DNA of 64,000 nt from Selaginella moellendorffii (taxonomy: Eukaryota > Streptophyta > Lycopodiopsida > Selaginellales > Selaginellaceae). Shown one piece after another: positions 10,560-25,216 of the stretch. Location of the stretch: positions 1,407,609-1,471,608 of the forward strand of contig NW_003314277.1 of NCBI RefSeq assembly GCF_000143415.4, given 5' to 3'. How positions within the stretch are numbered: the first letter of the stretch is position 1; every line of letters starts with the position of its first letter. The notes beneath the pieces are model-generated. The model was not told the origin of the DNA, made no database searches, and was given only the letters and a program-made list of their open reading frames with translations. The position numbers were made by a program, and so were the translations under genes.

Positions 10560-11290
10560 AAATGCCCTTAACTTGTGTATATTCGATGATTGTTCCCATT
10601 TTTGAATCGCTTGGACCTTTTTAGGGTCCACCTTGAGCCCGTTCTTGCCCCACCACATGCCCGAGAAACTTTATCTGTTATCAAGGAAAATCGAACTTGC
10701 TCTCTTTAGCATACAGCTTGTGTTCCCTTAGTTTCTCAAACACCTTCGTCAAGTGTTCGGCATACTCCTCTAGTGTCTCGCTATAGATCAAGATGTCGTC
10801 AATGTAGATGACTATAAAATGATTTAAATAGGGTATAAAAATGTGGTTTATCAATGCCAAGAATATTGTTGGTCTATTGCACAACCCAAAGAGCATCACT
10901 AAAAACTCAAATCTTCTATACCTTGTCTGACAGGTTGTCTTCTCGATATCTTCCTTTGCAACCCTAATCTAGTAATATCCTAACCTTAGATTAATCCTCA
11001 AGGAGTATTTTACTTTTCCCAACCTATCGAATAAGTCCTTAATCATGTCCTTTCTTCTTTATATACTTATTGAGCAACTGATAGTTTATGCACATGTCCA
11101 TAAAGCCATTTTTTTTTTTTTTATAAATAACACTGGTGCCCCATATAGTAACTTCCTCAACTTAACATACCTTTTTTCTACCAATTCCTCAAGTTGGCAC
11201 TTGAACTCCTTGAGTTCCTTTTCATTCAACTGATAGAGAGGACGAATCACCACCTTAGCACCCTTAACTAGCTTGATTTTATGTTTTATT
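10560..11290 (-). pseudogene. Reverse transcriptase remnant of family-B element
   Basis: The minus strand reads PLYQLNEKELKEFKCQLEEL, then GAPVLFIKKKKNGFMDMCIN (RT motif 1-2), a frameshifted middle, GLCNRPTIF, and the active-site block VIYIDDILIYSE with both catalytic aspartates of YxDD at about 10810. FLGHVVGQ and AFLGLCNYYQKFI, from the connection to RNase H, follow at 10560-10670. The open stretch at 10681-10899 covers only the YIDD region. RNase H is cut off after KKLDKAN. Confidence 0.8.
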
Positions 11291-11559
11291 GGTCATGCAA
11301 GGGGTAACCTTGCCGATAACTCTTTTGGCATAATATCTCAAAATTGGTTTAACACCTGCTAGATCATTAAAGGTGTTTTTTTTGTTCTTGTGTTTTTGTC
11401 ATTCATCACTGAGAGTAAGTACAAAAATGCTACCTTGGTTCTTTTAGTGAGTTGTCCTTTCGTGAATACTAAGTTCAAGCAAGAGTATTTGGCCTTATTT
11501 TGCCTTACCTTTAGATCTTGGGCCTCCACCTTAGATCGTTCTCCTTAGGCATTCGTTAG

Positions 11560-12928
11560 TACCACAAAGTTCCTACCTTATCCATGTAGAGCTACCATAA
11601 ATTGATTGAACCAATCTATCTTGAAGATCACATCAAATCCTGCCATGTTTAACACAGTGAAATCTATGTTTACTTTCCATGTCTTTACTTTGATTCTTGT
11701 TTATCGAAGTACCTCATCGGTGCTTTGGCTACTTTGAACAAACCCTATAGTCCTTGGTTTACCCAGTTGTTACATTATTAGTCTGGCTTGCTAGACTATG
11801 TCTGTAGCCACAAAATTATCCAAAGCACCCGTGTAAATAAAGATCATGACGAAACTACCTCCGAGCTTCCCTCGAAGGGTTAGTAGATGTCACAAAGAAC
11901 TCTCTACCAAAGTTGCTCATGTAATAAATAACTTTGAGCTAGGGACTAGATCATGTACCTCAATTTGGATTTCACCTGACTTAATACCCATATTGACTTT
12001 GGCCTTTTTTGGGTAAGGACATTCCCTAAAAAAATGTTCTACTTCACCAAAGTTGAAGAATATGTTATTTCTTATGCTACTAATAGATTTAACCTTTTTA
12101 TCAGTAGGTTTATCCTTTTTCACTTAATTCCCCCATGTATTTTCTCGTTAGCCCCTGGATCTACCTTTTCGAAATCCTGAGAACTCATTCTTAAATAAAC
12201 TTTTTTTGAATTTTCCTTTGCCATATGTCCCTCTTGGTTTGGCTCCTTTGCTAAATGTGGACCCCAACCCTATTGTGTTCCCCTTTCGCAAGTTATCATT
12301 GAAATGCACTTTAATAGCTACATCCAATGCTTATTTGTAATTAGTTAGTTTCCAATGTATCACCTCGCCTCAGTAAGCCTGATATAAAGGCATGGAACGC
12401 ATTCATGTTGCTCATGTCTATAACAAAGATCCTCTTCACCATGAATGCATTCACATATTCTTGAATTGTTCTCATCTACTTTAGTTTACTAAACTCATCC
12501 TTTAGATGCAAAGTAGCATTTGGAAGAACGTAAGCTATATGGATTCTCACTTTTATCATTTCCCAAATGGCCATCAGTCCTTCGTTGACCTCTATTTTTC
12601 TCCACCAAGACTTAGCATTATTTGCCAAGTATGGTTTAGCGAAGATATAAACTTTTTCGAGCTCGGTAATCGCAATGCTTAAAAGTAATCCTCCATATCA
12701 TAAAACCAATCCTCCACCACCTTATAGTCATTCATTCCCTTAAAGACCAATAGGGGGCTTTGGTTTGTACTTAGGAATTACTTGAGGGACTGATTCCACT
12801 TCAGTTTTTTTGACTTTATTCGGTTCTGCCTCAATCCCCACCCAAGGGTCTACGCCTTTTGCATTGCTAGCATTTATAGTCTTTATCTTTTTCTTTTACT
12901 TCTTGTCATGCTTTAACTTGCATATGAG
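11560..12928 (-). pseudogene. Gag, zinc knuckle and protease remnant of family-B element
   Basis: Gag region on the minus strand: NDYKVVEDWFYDMEDYF near 12730, the usual conserved gag stretch. At 11990-12060 a zinc-knuckle relic (NFGEVEHFFRECPYPKK) keeps the His and last Cys but has lost the first two Cys. The protease region reads YTGALDNF where DSGA is expected, so the catalytic Asp is gone, followed by GFDVIFKIDWF, the flap-side GxDWL motif. Several stops. The 5' end of gag is lost in the assembly gap. Confidence 0.65.
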
Positions 12929-13252
12929 NNNNNNNNNNNNNNNNNNNNNNNNNNNNNNNNNNNNNNNNNNNNNNNNNNNNNNNNNNNNNNNNNNNNNNNN
13001 NNNNNNNNNNNNNNNNNNNNNNNNNNNNNNNNNNNNNNNNNNNNNNNNNNNNNNNNNNNNNNNNNNNNNNNNNNNNNNNNNNNNNNNNNNNNNNNNNNNN
13101 NNNNNNNNNNNNNNNNNNNNNNNNNNNNNNNNNNNNNNNNNNNNNNNNNNNNNNNNNNNNNNNNNNNNNNNNNNNNNNNNNNNNNNNNNNNNNNNNNNNN
13201 NNNNNNNNNNNNNNNNNNNNNNNNNNNNNNNNNNNNNNNNNNNNNNNNNNNN
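12929..13252. other. Assembly gap (324 N)
   Basis: A run of 324 N between family-B gag sequence and a family-B LTR. By comparison with the LTR at 31989-33107, roughly the first 160-170 bp of LTR B1 should fall in this gap, with the rest being 5' gag or leader. Confidence 0.95.
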
Positions 13253-14232
13253 GTGTACCATCTATCCACAGATTCCAAATTCTCTCCTAATCCCCTCTCC
13301 GGGTTAGACTAGACTTAGGTTTGGGTACACTCTTTGTAGGCACAAGCAACTAAGCACATCAAGCCTCTAGGTTCCTAACATCTTTTGGTACAACAAGAGT
13401 TGATCATGGGACCCTTTAAATCTTAAGCCTTGGGTGCAACACTTACTTCGGGACACTAGGAGGAAACACTGTGGCCTAATGGCCTAGTATGGGTACCCCT
13501 ACTCCCCCACTTTCATCCTGAAAGGAAGGCCCAAGCCACTAGGAAGGGTGAAGACCAATGAGCCACAAGGTACTCAAGTGGGGCACCACTCCACATGAGC
13601 CAGGAGCACTGTAGTTGATTTCCCTTTTGGGAGTGGGAATTACTTTTGAACACTTCCTTGGGTGGCCCTTCCGGCGCTACCCGAGTCCATGCTCACTCCC
13701 ACCCAAGGCCCCCTAATCCCTAGTCTCACTCTCAAATCAATTTGGAAACACCCCTAAAAAGTTCCTTCAAGATTAATTCTTAGACCTCACTATCCTTACT
13801 ATACTACTATACTTTTGGAACCCCCTATAGCCCCCCACCCACTTTGGAAGACACAAACTTCACTTTGGGCTTTCACCCCACAACCTATATTAGTATTTGG
13901 ACTCAGCCTCGGACTCAATCTTGGACTTGACCTTGGACTCGACCTCGGACTCAGTCTTAGACTTGATTTCGCAATCAATCTCAGACTCGACCTTAGACTT
14001 GATCTCAAATTCGATCTCATACTCAATTTTGGACCCGATCTTGGATCTCGGACTCGGTCTCGAACTCAGTCTCAGACTTGGTCTTGAACTCGGTCTCGGA
14101 CTTGGACTCAATCTCAAAATCGGTCTCAGATTTGATCTTGGACTCTATCTCATCTGATAAACTCTTTATCATTTTGGTCATACTTTTGGGAATTCTTTAA
14201 CCTATAACACCTCGGGGAGTTGGTTCCTTACA
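13253..14232 (-). repeat. Family-B LTR (B1), 5' part lost in gap
   Basis: The sequence matches LTR B3 (31989-33107) along its length: the ATCCATCCA-region start, CCTTGGGTGCAACA, GGGTACCCCTACTCCCCCA, the CTTTGGGCTTTCACCCC block, an array of GGACTCGATCTT-like 12-mers (about 13890-14160) and the terminus GGTTCCTTACA at 14222-14232. As an LTR it has the CA end; the TG end is in the gap. It is either a solo LTR inserted between gag and the primer site, or the 3' LTR of a deleted copy. Confidence 0.7.
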
Positions 14233-14416
14233 GTTTCTTCACTAGAGTCTTTCTTATGCAAGGATTCCTCATCCACAATTTCTTGTTTTACTAGAGGCTC
14301 CAACTCTAGAGGAGGTTCGGTCTTTGCTTTGGTTATCTTATGCCTTGTCTTAGCTATCTCTTAGCAATCTACTTTTATCCTTTGTTAAAACTGAGAAAAA
14401 GGCTTTGATACCAAAT
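14233..14416 (-). mobile_element. Short family-B leader with primer-binding site
   Basis: 184 bp between LTR B1 and LTR B2. The right end (14402-14416), read on the minus strand, is ATTTGGTATCAAAGC, a primer-binding site for initiator tRNA-Met, directly abutting the end of LTR B2. This fixes B2 as the 5' LTR of a minus-strand element. The rest is leader or gag start, with no complete ORF. Confidence 0.6.
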
Positions 14417-14861
14417 TATAAGCCATAAATTTTTTCTTTCCAGTTTGCTAACTTACTTTATCTATCCAACCACCACGACCTTGGCTTTAGTTAAGTTCCT
14501 TCATCAAAGTTCCCATCTATTGTACCAACTCCTGTTTGGTCTTACTTGGTTTTAGCAACTCACTACACAAGCAATGGAGCATTAGCCATCCATCCACGGA
14601 TACCCAAATTTTCTCTCAATCCCCTTTGTTATGTTAAACTAGACTTAAGGTTTGGTTACACTCCCCGTAGGCACAAGTAGCCAAGCACACCAAACCTCCA
14701 AGTTATTAACATCCCTTGGTACAACAAAATTTGATTATGGGACCCTCAAAATCCCAAGCCTTGGGTGCAACATTTGCTTCGGGACACCAGGGGGAAACAC
14801 CATAGCCTAATAGCCTAGTATGGGTACCCCTACTCCCCCATTTCCATCTTGAAAGGAAGGC

Positions 14862-14866
14862 CCAAG
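14862..14866. repeat. Target-site duplication CCAAG (left) of outer family-A element
   Basis: CCAAG immediately precedes the TG of LTR1 and reappears at 31174-31178 immediately after the CA of LTR5. Five-base duplications are the norm for Ty3/gypsy integrases. Confidence 0.85.
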
Positions 14867-16701
<1,835 letters not shown>

Positions 16702-19700
16702 ACTCCACCACCCATAGACGAAGTTCAATGTCCTCATTGAACGGTAACCCTTTCATAAAGTAACACCCGCACGTATTACCATTTCCATCCTTGGCACCCA
16801 GCCAATATTTATCTATGGTTTGACACCAAAGGCTCACCATGCCTTGTCCATCCTCTAAGGAGTATAGCCTCTCCAACTTAGAGGTTCATTCGACCACTTG
16901 TGGTGGTTCTCCTTTTATTAGTTTAGTTCTCACTAAACCTATTAGAGATACTTTCTCTAATTCAATCCCACTACTCATTCTCGAGTGGTCTCACTTTCCA
17001 TCGATATAACCCTTGCACATTAGAACTTTTAATTCTGACTTCTCGAAGTCAATTTCCTGGGTGTCTCCGACACCTTGCATTGCACATATTGTGCAACTCC
17101 ACTTCCCCATCCTAGAAAGTTCTCTACTTGACGGCAACATCATCCTCTCTTCAATTTCGTGCCACATTTAGCACTAAGTTCCAGTTATTATAATTTATGC
17201 TAAAGCTGTCTACGGCCTTATCATTTGGCTACCTTACCGCTCCCACCTTTGGAGCTTCCACTTTCACCACATTGGAGCAATTATGAATCCATCTTTGGGA
17301 ACACATTGCCTTTTCCACAATTCATTAGCACCCAACACCTTAGTGTTCTTGGCCTAACTTTGCCATTTGAATTCTTTCCCATGATTCCCAGGCTCTTTAC
17401 TTAGCCACTAGTCTTTTGCTCCTATCTTTGATTGTTGCACCCAGCAATATAGGATCGCTACCTCCATTTTCGAGGTATCTTTTCAGTTCCATAGCAAAGA
17501 CTCTCCTTTGCCAAATCCGGAGGGTGTTCACCCCTAGTATGTCTCTTTAGCATCTTCTCATGTGGGTTCTATCCATGGCCCAACTTTGTGACCCTCCCAT
17601 GGGTCTTTTATAGAGATTACTTTCTTCGGACTCACTATGCCATTGCATTGACATATCTTATTTCCTTTAGGTGTTCTTCTCACTTGGTCACCTTGACCAA
17701 GCCACACCATCATCAATAATTCCAATCAACACTTTGAACTTGGAACTTTATCCCTTAACCTCACAAGGACCTTGTCCTTATTTTGGCTATAAGATCACCT
17801 AGTGATCTAACCTTGGCATCTTAACAGGTTTGCCAATAGGTACTAGGTCTTTTAGACCTTTAAGTTGTTGACTATGACCCCAAGGGCATCCCCCACACTT
17901 GGCGGTGCACCCATGCTAACCCATCTGGGCAAGGGTCCATAGCCACTAAGACTGGGTGTCCCCATTTCATTCACCACGTCCTTGGTGCCACTTGCACCAA
18001 AGTTTTCAAGTTAAATATACTAAGCTTTCACACTAAACAATCTAATCGTGCATCACGACTCCGGGGCATCCCCTGCTTGGCGGTGTGCCCAAGCTAGTCT
18101 CTTTACTAAGAGTCCATGACCACCGAAAAATGAGTGTCTTCATATTCCAAACCATCACCGAACCCTAGTGAATTGGGACTCGAACCCAAGCACTAGAGAG
18201 TCGGGACTCGAACCCAACCTCCGTATATGCATCTACGGACGGCATCACACCGGATGCCTGGCGTGACTCCCCACGCCGGTGCACAAACTTATATTTAAAG
18301 CATGCTATGGATCACTACTTAGGAATCTAGTTCCTCTGCATTGCCAAGTTTTCTCACTTGACAAGTCTGTGATCACACATGGACTCTTCCATGCTTGGCC
18401 CCATAGGCCACCCCTTTGAAGTTGGCTCCTTCAACTAGGGTATTCGTTCCCCTGACTTGCCAATCTCACTTAGCAAGTCATCCGACCACTGTAACATGGT
18501 TCATGCATAAACGTGAAAGTCCTTAACCATCGACTTTCATTCAAAGCCCTTTCTTTGAACACTCGGGAACTACTTCCCTAACCTTGATAACCTCGCCTCT
18601 CGGCAAGCTTCAAGACCACGCTTCTGCTGTGCCACTCTAATTTTGCGCGCTCTATAAACCATTTACACTTGGATATCTAGGTACTTATCTATCTAGGGGA
18701 ACGTTTAAGGAACTCTGTTCCTTAGCTTGCTAAAGTCTCTCCATTCGCAAGCTTTTCAATTACCATATAGTCTAACATGAACAATCCTATGCTTTAGACT
18801 CTCCATAACATCCCAGTTGCTAGTAACAACATGCTTGATCACCCATTTGATTCTCCACTCCCAACTTCCATAACCACCCTTGGTTATACCTGTTAATTCC
18901 TATGGTTCAGTTCTATCCCTTTACTACTTGCCTTTTGGCCTCATACATTTCCTTCGATTATTCTCCTCTAGATTAGGAAGATAGCTTTGCACTTTCTACC
19001 ATGCCTTGGCAAGTATTTATAAGGATGAACCTACTAGACAGCCTAGGGAGTGGTTCCTCAATCTGGGTTTGCTCACCTTGTAATCCCACACACTAGGATT
19101 ACCGTTGCTACTTATGGGCCTTCATATGCCCATCATTAACTTTACCAAAATCCCCTTTTGGCTTTGTCCAATTCGGGTAGACGGACTTCTCCCGTCTCCA
19201 CAACCTTGGACATTTGGATAGCATCTATTATCCATCATTCGCTAGGGACTTTGTCCCTTGGTCATTATCCATTGCCCTCATGACACCAAACACCACCTTC
19301 TAGTGTTCTAGAGTGTTTAGGTGTCCCAATAATGGTTTCTCTGATAATGAGCATTCCCTTTTCGACATTGACTTACTATATTGCAACATAAGCAATTTAT
19401 CCCCCATAAGGGTATATCTACCTTTTTTATCCTAATAAGAAGTCTTAAGTAGTTGCCTTCTACCAGTTTAACGAATTATTTTGCACCTTTTGCTTAGTTG
19501 CCTCATAGTTGTCAAGTCCTACAATTCATTGCTAGTGCTTCCACACCTCCATCATTATCTGGGTCACCACACTCTAACCGCATGCCTTCTAGCTTAGGCT
19601 ATGCCATTCTCATTTCCATTAGAATTCCTTTGGACAGGGTTCTCATGAACTCGCCAACTTGACCTTAAGGCAGCACGCCTTGGCACCTTTGGTGTCTCCA

Positions 19701-20334
19701 CACCATCGGCTCCACGAGCCTACCTTTATGACACTTTTTACTGGTGTCTAGGTCTTTTTGCCAAGACTAATATGGTTGTCTTTTATGCCAATTATCCATT
19801 AACACTGCACTATAGAGTTTATGCACAACTTTGTGTCAAAGTTGTTTTCTTCCAGGAAACTCTTTCCCACGACTTTAGCATGGCACCTTCTGCCATCAAT
19901 GAGATACACATTGTTCTCATGCTTGGATCTCAAGATCCTCCCCATCCTTCATGGGGCACCACACACCTCAGTCCAAATGCTTCTATCAATCCCTTAGGAT
20001 TATTCTTTGACTCTATTGGAGTCATTCAACTTTTTGGACTTTGCTAATCTGATGATCCATGAGGTCTTACTTTTGAGGTGCTAGCTCACTGGAATACAAC
20101 GCCTTGTATTCATGTTCTACTCACAAGGACCATCTTTGCAAGTGTTACTCTGACACTTGATTTGTTCTTTAGGGGCAACCTTTTGCCCCTTATGACCATT
20201 TGTCCATGTGATGAGAATACCAACTCATCCTCTAAATACACCCCCAACTCCTTGGGTTGTTATAGCATTTATTAGAGGTAGCCCCAGCTACCATTTCAAG
20301 GACTTGTATCCTCTTCCGTATTTGACCTCCCTCG
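16702..20334 (-). mobile_element. Internal region of outer family-A element, left part
   Basis: 3.6 kb of GC-moderate, non-coding DNA, collinear with 21789-25216 plus 27102-27340 of the inner element. It begins beside LTR1 with a purine-rich tract on the minus strand (GGGTGGTGGAGT), the expected polypurine primer. It contains two copies of a GGCATCCCC...CTTGGCGGTG block (about 17888 and 18064). It ends with CCTCG, the duplicated target of the inner element. No ORF over about 90 codons has recognisable homology. Confidence 0.75.
20330..20334. repeat. Target-site duplication CCTCG (left) of inner family-A element
   Basis: CCTCG precedes LTR2 and is repeated at 29191-29195 just after LTR4. Removing everything between rejoins GACCTCCCTCGGTCATCA, the continuous sequence expected from the inner element's own internal region (near 27305). 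Confidence 0.85.
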
Positions 20335-21788
20335 TGTAAGCGACTAATTTTTCCATTTTACTTTAGTCACTTAACTGCACCTCCGACCACTTGGAGGAGT
20401 CTCATTCACAACCTCCATAAGTCCCCGTTAGGACTTGGGGCTTGCCAGCCCTAAGAATGGCATCCATGCCACTCAACCTTTGCACTTGGTCCAAGTGCTC
20501 CACGTGTCCGATCCCATGACCGACACCCCAAGGTACCATCGACATACCAGCCCGTTACACTAGGCCATGCCCATTCACCTTGGTCACACCAGTGGTCTAA
20601 CGCCACCTACATCATAATCCCGTCTCTCAAAGACTGAGCCATCCATCCATGAGCGATCATCCCAGATCTACTCCTTAGCATCCTTAGGATGCCCGTAGAC
20701 ATGGGGAATAGCCTTCCCCGACAACTCTTTTCCAGTCCCCACCAAGTCCCTTTTAGTCCATGGCCGTGTTCGCCAACACTGCCACTAGATCAAGGCCCGC
20801 AAGCCTGACCGCTAAGTCCCACTATCCTTTGGGACTTCCCCACCATGTGACTGTATCCTTGGTCACTGCATTAGAGGCCTACTCCTCTTCCTTTTCACCG
20901 TTTGGGACTTTAGGACAACATTTCGGAACACCGTGGCCTTATGCAAGCCTCATGGGTACTCTCCCCGCCTTTCGCCTTTAGGTGCTCTAGCCATGGGCTT
21001 AGAGTGAGGTTCCGTTGAGCCACGACAGGTATCCAAGTAGGTAGTGCCACCCACACTTGGACTGGGAGCATCGGCCAGTCGATCTCCCGGGGGAACTAGA
21101 GCTGGCTCTTGAACACTTCACCAAGCTACCCTGCTTGTCGATTTGTGTTCACTCTAGTCTTGGACTTCCCAGTGGGCAGCTCATCACCCAACACTGGGTC
21201 CAGCCTTCCTGGGCCAAACTGGCCTTTCCTAGCCAAACTGGCTCCATTGTAGTCCTCCCCCTACTATACTTTTGGAGCTCACCAAACCCCCCAGGGTCTG
21301 GGAGACGAACGCTTTGGGCTTTCACCCTCTCAGGCTTGAACTCGGACTCGGCCTCGGACTCAGACTCAGACTCGGACTCGGACTCGGATTCGGACTCGGA
21401 CTCGGACTCAGCCTCGGCCTCGGTCTCGGTCTCGGTCCCGATCTCGGTCTCGGTCTCGGTCTCGGTCCCGGTCTCGACTTCGGACTCCATCTCGGGTCCA
21501 TCTCAAGTCCATCTTGGACTCCATCTCGGACTCCACCTCGGACTCCATCTCGGGTCCTTTTCGGACTCCATCTCGGGTCCCATCTCGGGTCCCTTTTTGG
21601 AGCTTTGCTTATTGCTCTCTTTGTGCTTGTTCCTCGAGCACTTCGTTGGGAGTTCCACTCCCGCTCTCGACCTTTCAAGGCGGAGCTTTTAGTCCAAACG
21701 TGTTACGCTCGTTTGGCTTTCGCTTCGGCCACTACCACGTGGCGCCCCTCCGGCTCCACTTTGGGGCCTAGGGATTTTGTGTCTCACA
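20335..21788 (-). repeat. LTR2 (3' LTR of inner family-A element)
   Basis: 1454 bp with TGTAAG...CTCACA ends. Its minisatellite (about 21330-21600) is short, mixing GGACTCGG, CGGTCTCGGTCC and GGACTCCATCT units. It pairs with LTR4 by private variants. Confidence 0.85.
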
Positions 21789-24700
21789 ACTCCACCACCC
21801 ATAGACGAAGTTCGATGTCGTCATCGAACAGTAAACCCTTTCATAAAGTAACACCCGCACGTGTTACCATTTCCATCCTTGGCACCTAACCAATATTTGT
21901 CTATGGTTTGACACCAAAGGCTCACCATGCCTTGTCCATCCTCTAAGGAGCATAGCCCCTCTAACTTAGAGGCTCATTCGACCACTTGTGGTGGTTCTCT
22001 CCTTTTATGTGTTTAGTTTTCATTAAACCTGTTAGAGACACCTTCTCTAACTCAATCCCACTACTCATTCTCGAGTGGTCTCTCTTTTCAGCGCTATAAC
22101 CCTTGCACTTTGGAACTTTTAATTCTGACTTCTCGAAGTTAATTTCTTAGGTGTCTCCGACACCTTGCATTGCACATATTGTGCAACTCCACTTCCTCGT
22201 CCTAGGAAGTTCTCCACTTGAGGGCACCATCATCCTTTGTTCGATTTCATGCCACCTTTGGGCACTGAGCTCCAGTTATCATATTTTGTGCTAGGGCTGT
22301 CCATGGCCCTATCTTTTGGCTACTTTGCCGCTCCCTCACTTGGAGCTTTTACTTCACCAAATTGAAGCACTTAGGAATCCATCCTTGGAAGTTCACTTCC
22401 TTTCCCACAAGCCATTAGCATCACACACATTAGTGTTCCTTGGCTAACTTTGCCATTTGGATCCCTTCCATTAAATTCCATGGCCCAAACTTGGCCATTA
22501 GTCTTTTGCTCCTATCCTTGATTGTTGCACCTAGTACCATAGGATCGTTACCTCCATTTTTGAGGTATCCTTTTGGTTCCATAGCAAAGACTCTTCTTTG
22601 CCAAGTCCGGAGGATGTTCATCTCTAGTACGTCTCTTTAGCATCTTCTGCTATGTGCTCTATCCACGGCCCAACTTCGTGACCCTCCCATGGGTCTTTTA
22701 TAGAGACTACTTTCCTCGGACTCACTATGCCCTCGCACGGACATAGTTTATTTCCCTTAGGTGCTCTTCCCACTTGGTCATCATGACCAAGCCACACCAC
22801 CTTAAACAGTTCAATTTCAACATTTTGAACCAGGAACTTCATTCCTTAGCCAACCAAGGACCTTGTCCTTATTTGGCCATAAGATCACCTAGTGATCTCA
22901 CCTTGGCATCTTAACAGAGTTGCCAAGAGGTACTTGGTTTTCTAGACCTTCAAGTTGTTGACTATAACCCCGGGGGCATCCCCCACACTTGGCGGTGCAG
23001 CCAAGCCAGCCCTTACAGCCAAGGGTTCACAGCAACTGAGATTAGGTGTCCCCATCTCACTCACCACATCCTTGGTGCCACTTGCACCAAAGCATTCAAG
23101 TTAGATACGTCGAGCTTTCACACTAAGCAATCTAACCGTGCATCACGACTCCGAGGCATCCCTCGCTTGGCGGTGTGCCCAAACCAGTCTCCACACTGAG
23201 AGTCCATGACCACCGAAATATGAGTGTCCTCATATTCCAAACCATCATCACGCCCTAGTGATTTGGGACTCAAACCCAAGCACTAGAGGGTCGGGACTCT
23301 AACCTAACCTCCGTATATGCATTTACGGACGGCATCACACTAGATGTTTGGCGTGACTCCCCATGCTGGTGCACCAACTTATATTTAAAGCGCGCTACAG
23401 ATCACAACTTAGGAACCTAGTTCCTCCGCACTGCCAAGTCCTCTCACTTGACAAGTTTGTGATCATGCATGGACTCCTCCATGCTTGGCCCCATGGGCCA
23501 CCCCTTTGAAGTTGGCTCCTTCAACTAGGGTATTCGTTCCGCCAACTTGCCAATCTCACTTAGCAAGTTATCCGGCCATCGTAACATGGTTCATGCATAA
23601 GCGTGAAAGTCCTTAACCATCGACTTTCGTTCAAAGCCCTCTCTTTGAACACTTGGGAACTACTTCCCTAACCTTGATAGCCTCGCCTCTCAGCAAGCTT
23701 CAAAACCACGCTTCTGCTACGCCACTCTAATTTCGCGTGCTCTATAAACCATTTACACTTGGACTTCTAGGTACTTATCTACCTAGGAGGAATGTTCAAG
23801 GAACTCTGTTCCTTAGCTTGCTAAGGTTTCTCCTTTCACAAGCTTTCCAATTGCCATATAGTCTAATATAGACAATCCCATGTTCTAGACTCTCTATGGC
23901 ATCCCAATCGTTAGTAACAACATGCTTGAGCACTCATTTGATTCTCCACTCCCAACTTGCATAACCACCCTTGGTCATGCTTGTCAATTCCCATGGTTCG
24001 GTTCTATCCCTTTATTACTTGCCTTTTTGGCCTCATTCATTTTTTTCAGTTATTCTCCTGCAGACTAGGAAGATAGCTTTGCACTTTCTACCATGCCTTG
24101 GCAAGTATTCATAGGGATGAACCTACCTGACAGCCTAGGAGTGGTTCCTCAATCCGGGTTTGCCCACCTTGTAATCCCATACCTTAGGATTACTGTTACT
24201 ACTTATGGGCCTTTATATGCCTATCCCTAGCCTTGCCAAAATCCCCTTTTGGTTTTGTCCAATTCGGGTAGACGGACTTCTCCCGTCTCCACAACCTTGG
24301 ACATTTGGATAGCATCTATTATCCATCATTCGCTAGGGACTTTGTCCCTTGGTCATTATCCATTGCCCTCATGACACCAAACACCACCTTCTAGTGTTCT
24401 AGAGTGTTTAGGTGTCCCAATAATGGTTTCTCTGATAATGAGCATTCCCTTTTCGACATTGACTTATTATATTGCAACATAAGCAATTTATCCCCCATAA
24501 GGGTATATCTACCTTTTTTATCCTAATAAGAAGTCTTAAGTAGTTGCCTTCTACCAGTTTAACGAATTATTTTGCACCTTTTGCTTAGTTGCCTCATAGT
24601 TGTCAAGTCCTACAATTCATTGCTGGTGCTTCCACACCTCCATCATTATCTGGGTCACCACACTTTAATCGCATGCCTTCCAGCATAGGCTATGCTATTC

Positions 24701-25216
24701 CCATTTCCATTAGGATTCCTTTGGATGGGGTTCTCATGAACCCGCCAACTTGACCTCAAGGCAGCCCGCCTTGGCACCTTTGGTGTCTCCACACCATCGG
24801 CTCCACGAGCCTACCTTTATGACACTTTTTACTGGTGTCTAGGTCTTTTTGCCAAGACTAATATGGTTGTCTTTTATGCCAATTATCCATTAGCATTGCA
24901 CCATAGTGTTTGCACCTAACTCTGAGCCAAAGTTGCTTTCTTTTGGGAACATCTTTCCCACAACTTTAGCATGGCACATTCTGTCATCAATGAGATACCT
25001 ACTGTTCTCATCCTTGGATCTTATGATCCTCCCTATACCTCATGGGGCACCATACACCTCAGTCCAAATGCTTCAACCAATCCCTTAGGGCCATTCCCTG
25101 ACTCCACTTGAGTCATCCAGCATTTTAGACTTTGCTAATCTAACGACCTGCGAGGTTTTAGTCTTCGAGGTGCCAACTCGCTGGAATATAACTTCTTGTA
25201 TTCAAGTCCTGCTCAC
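21789..25216 (-). mobile_element. Internal region of inner family-A element, left part
   Basis: 3.4 kb, collinear with 16702-20120. Divergence from the outer copy is visible at many sites, except for a 363-bp tract (24262-24624) that differs from 19171-19533 at only one base, and a second near-identical stretch (about 24771-24892). It ends with CTCAC, the duplicated target of the solo LTR. No coding motif recognised. Confidence 0.75.

Larger units (their letters stand above)
9334..12928 (-). mobile_element. Ty3/gypsy chromovirus internal region (family B), degenerate
   Basis: Minus-strand internal region with gag nearest the gap and the chromodomain nearest the left LTR. Order on the minus strand: gag, zinc knuckle, protease, RT, start of RNase H, then an abrupt jump to the integrase C-terminus and chromodomain. 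Most of RNase H and the integrase core are deleted between about 10300 and 10250. Stops and frameshifts occur throughout, so it cannot be active. About 9394-9700, the untranslated stretch before the 3' LTR, closely resembles family-A internal sequence at 18055-18290, linking the two families. A run of 26 T lies at about 9367-9392. Confidence 0.75.

Noticed and set aside
12810-13307. ORFs of 121-165 codons spanning 12810-13307 on both strands
   Set aside because: They read through the run of 324 N.
21057-21889. ORFs of 113-211 codons rich in Ser-Asp or Leu-Gly
   Set aside because: Same array effect in LTR2; equivalents at 28500-29258 and 30384-31156 differ in frame and length.
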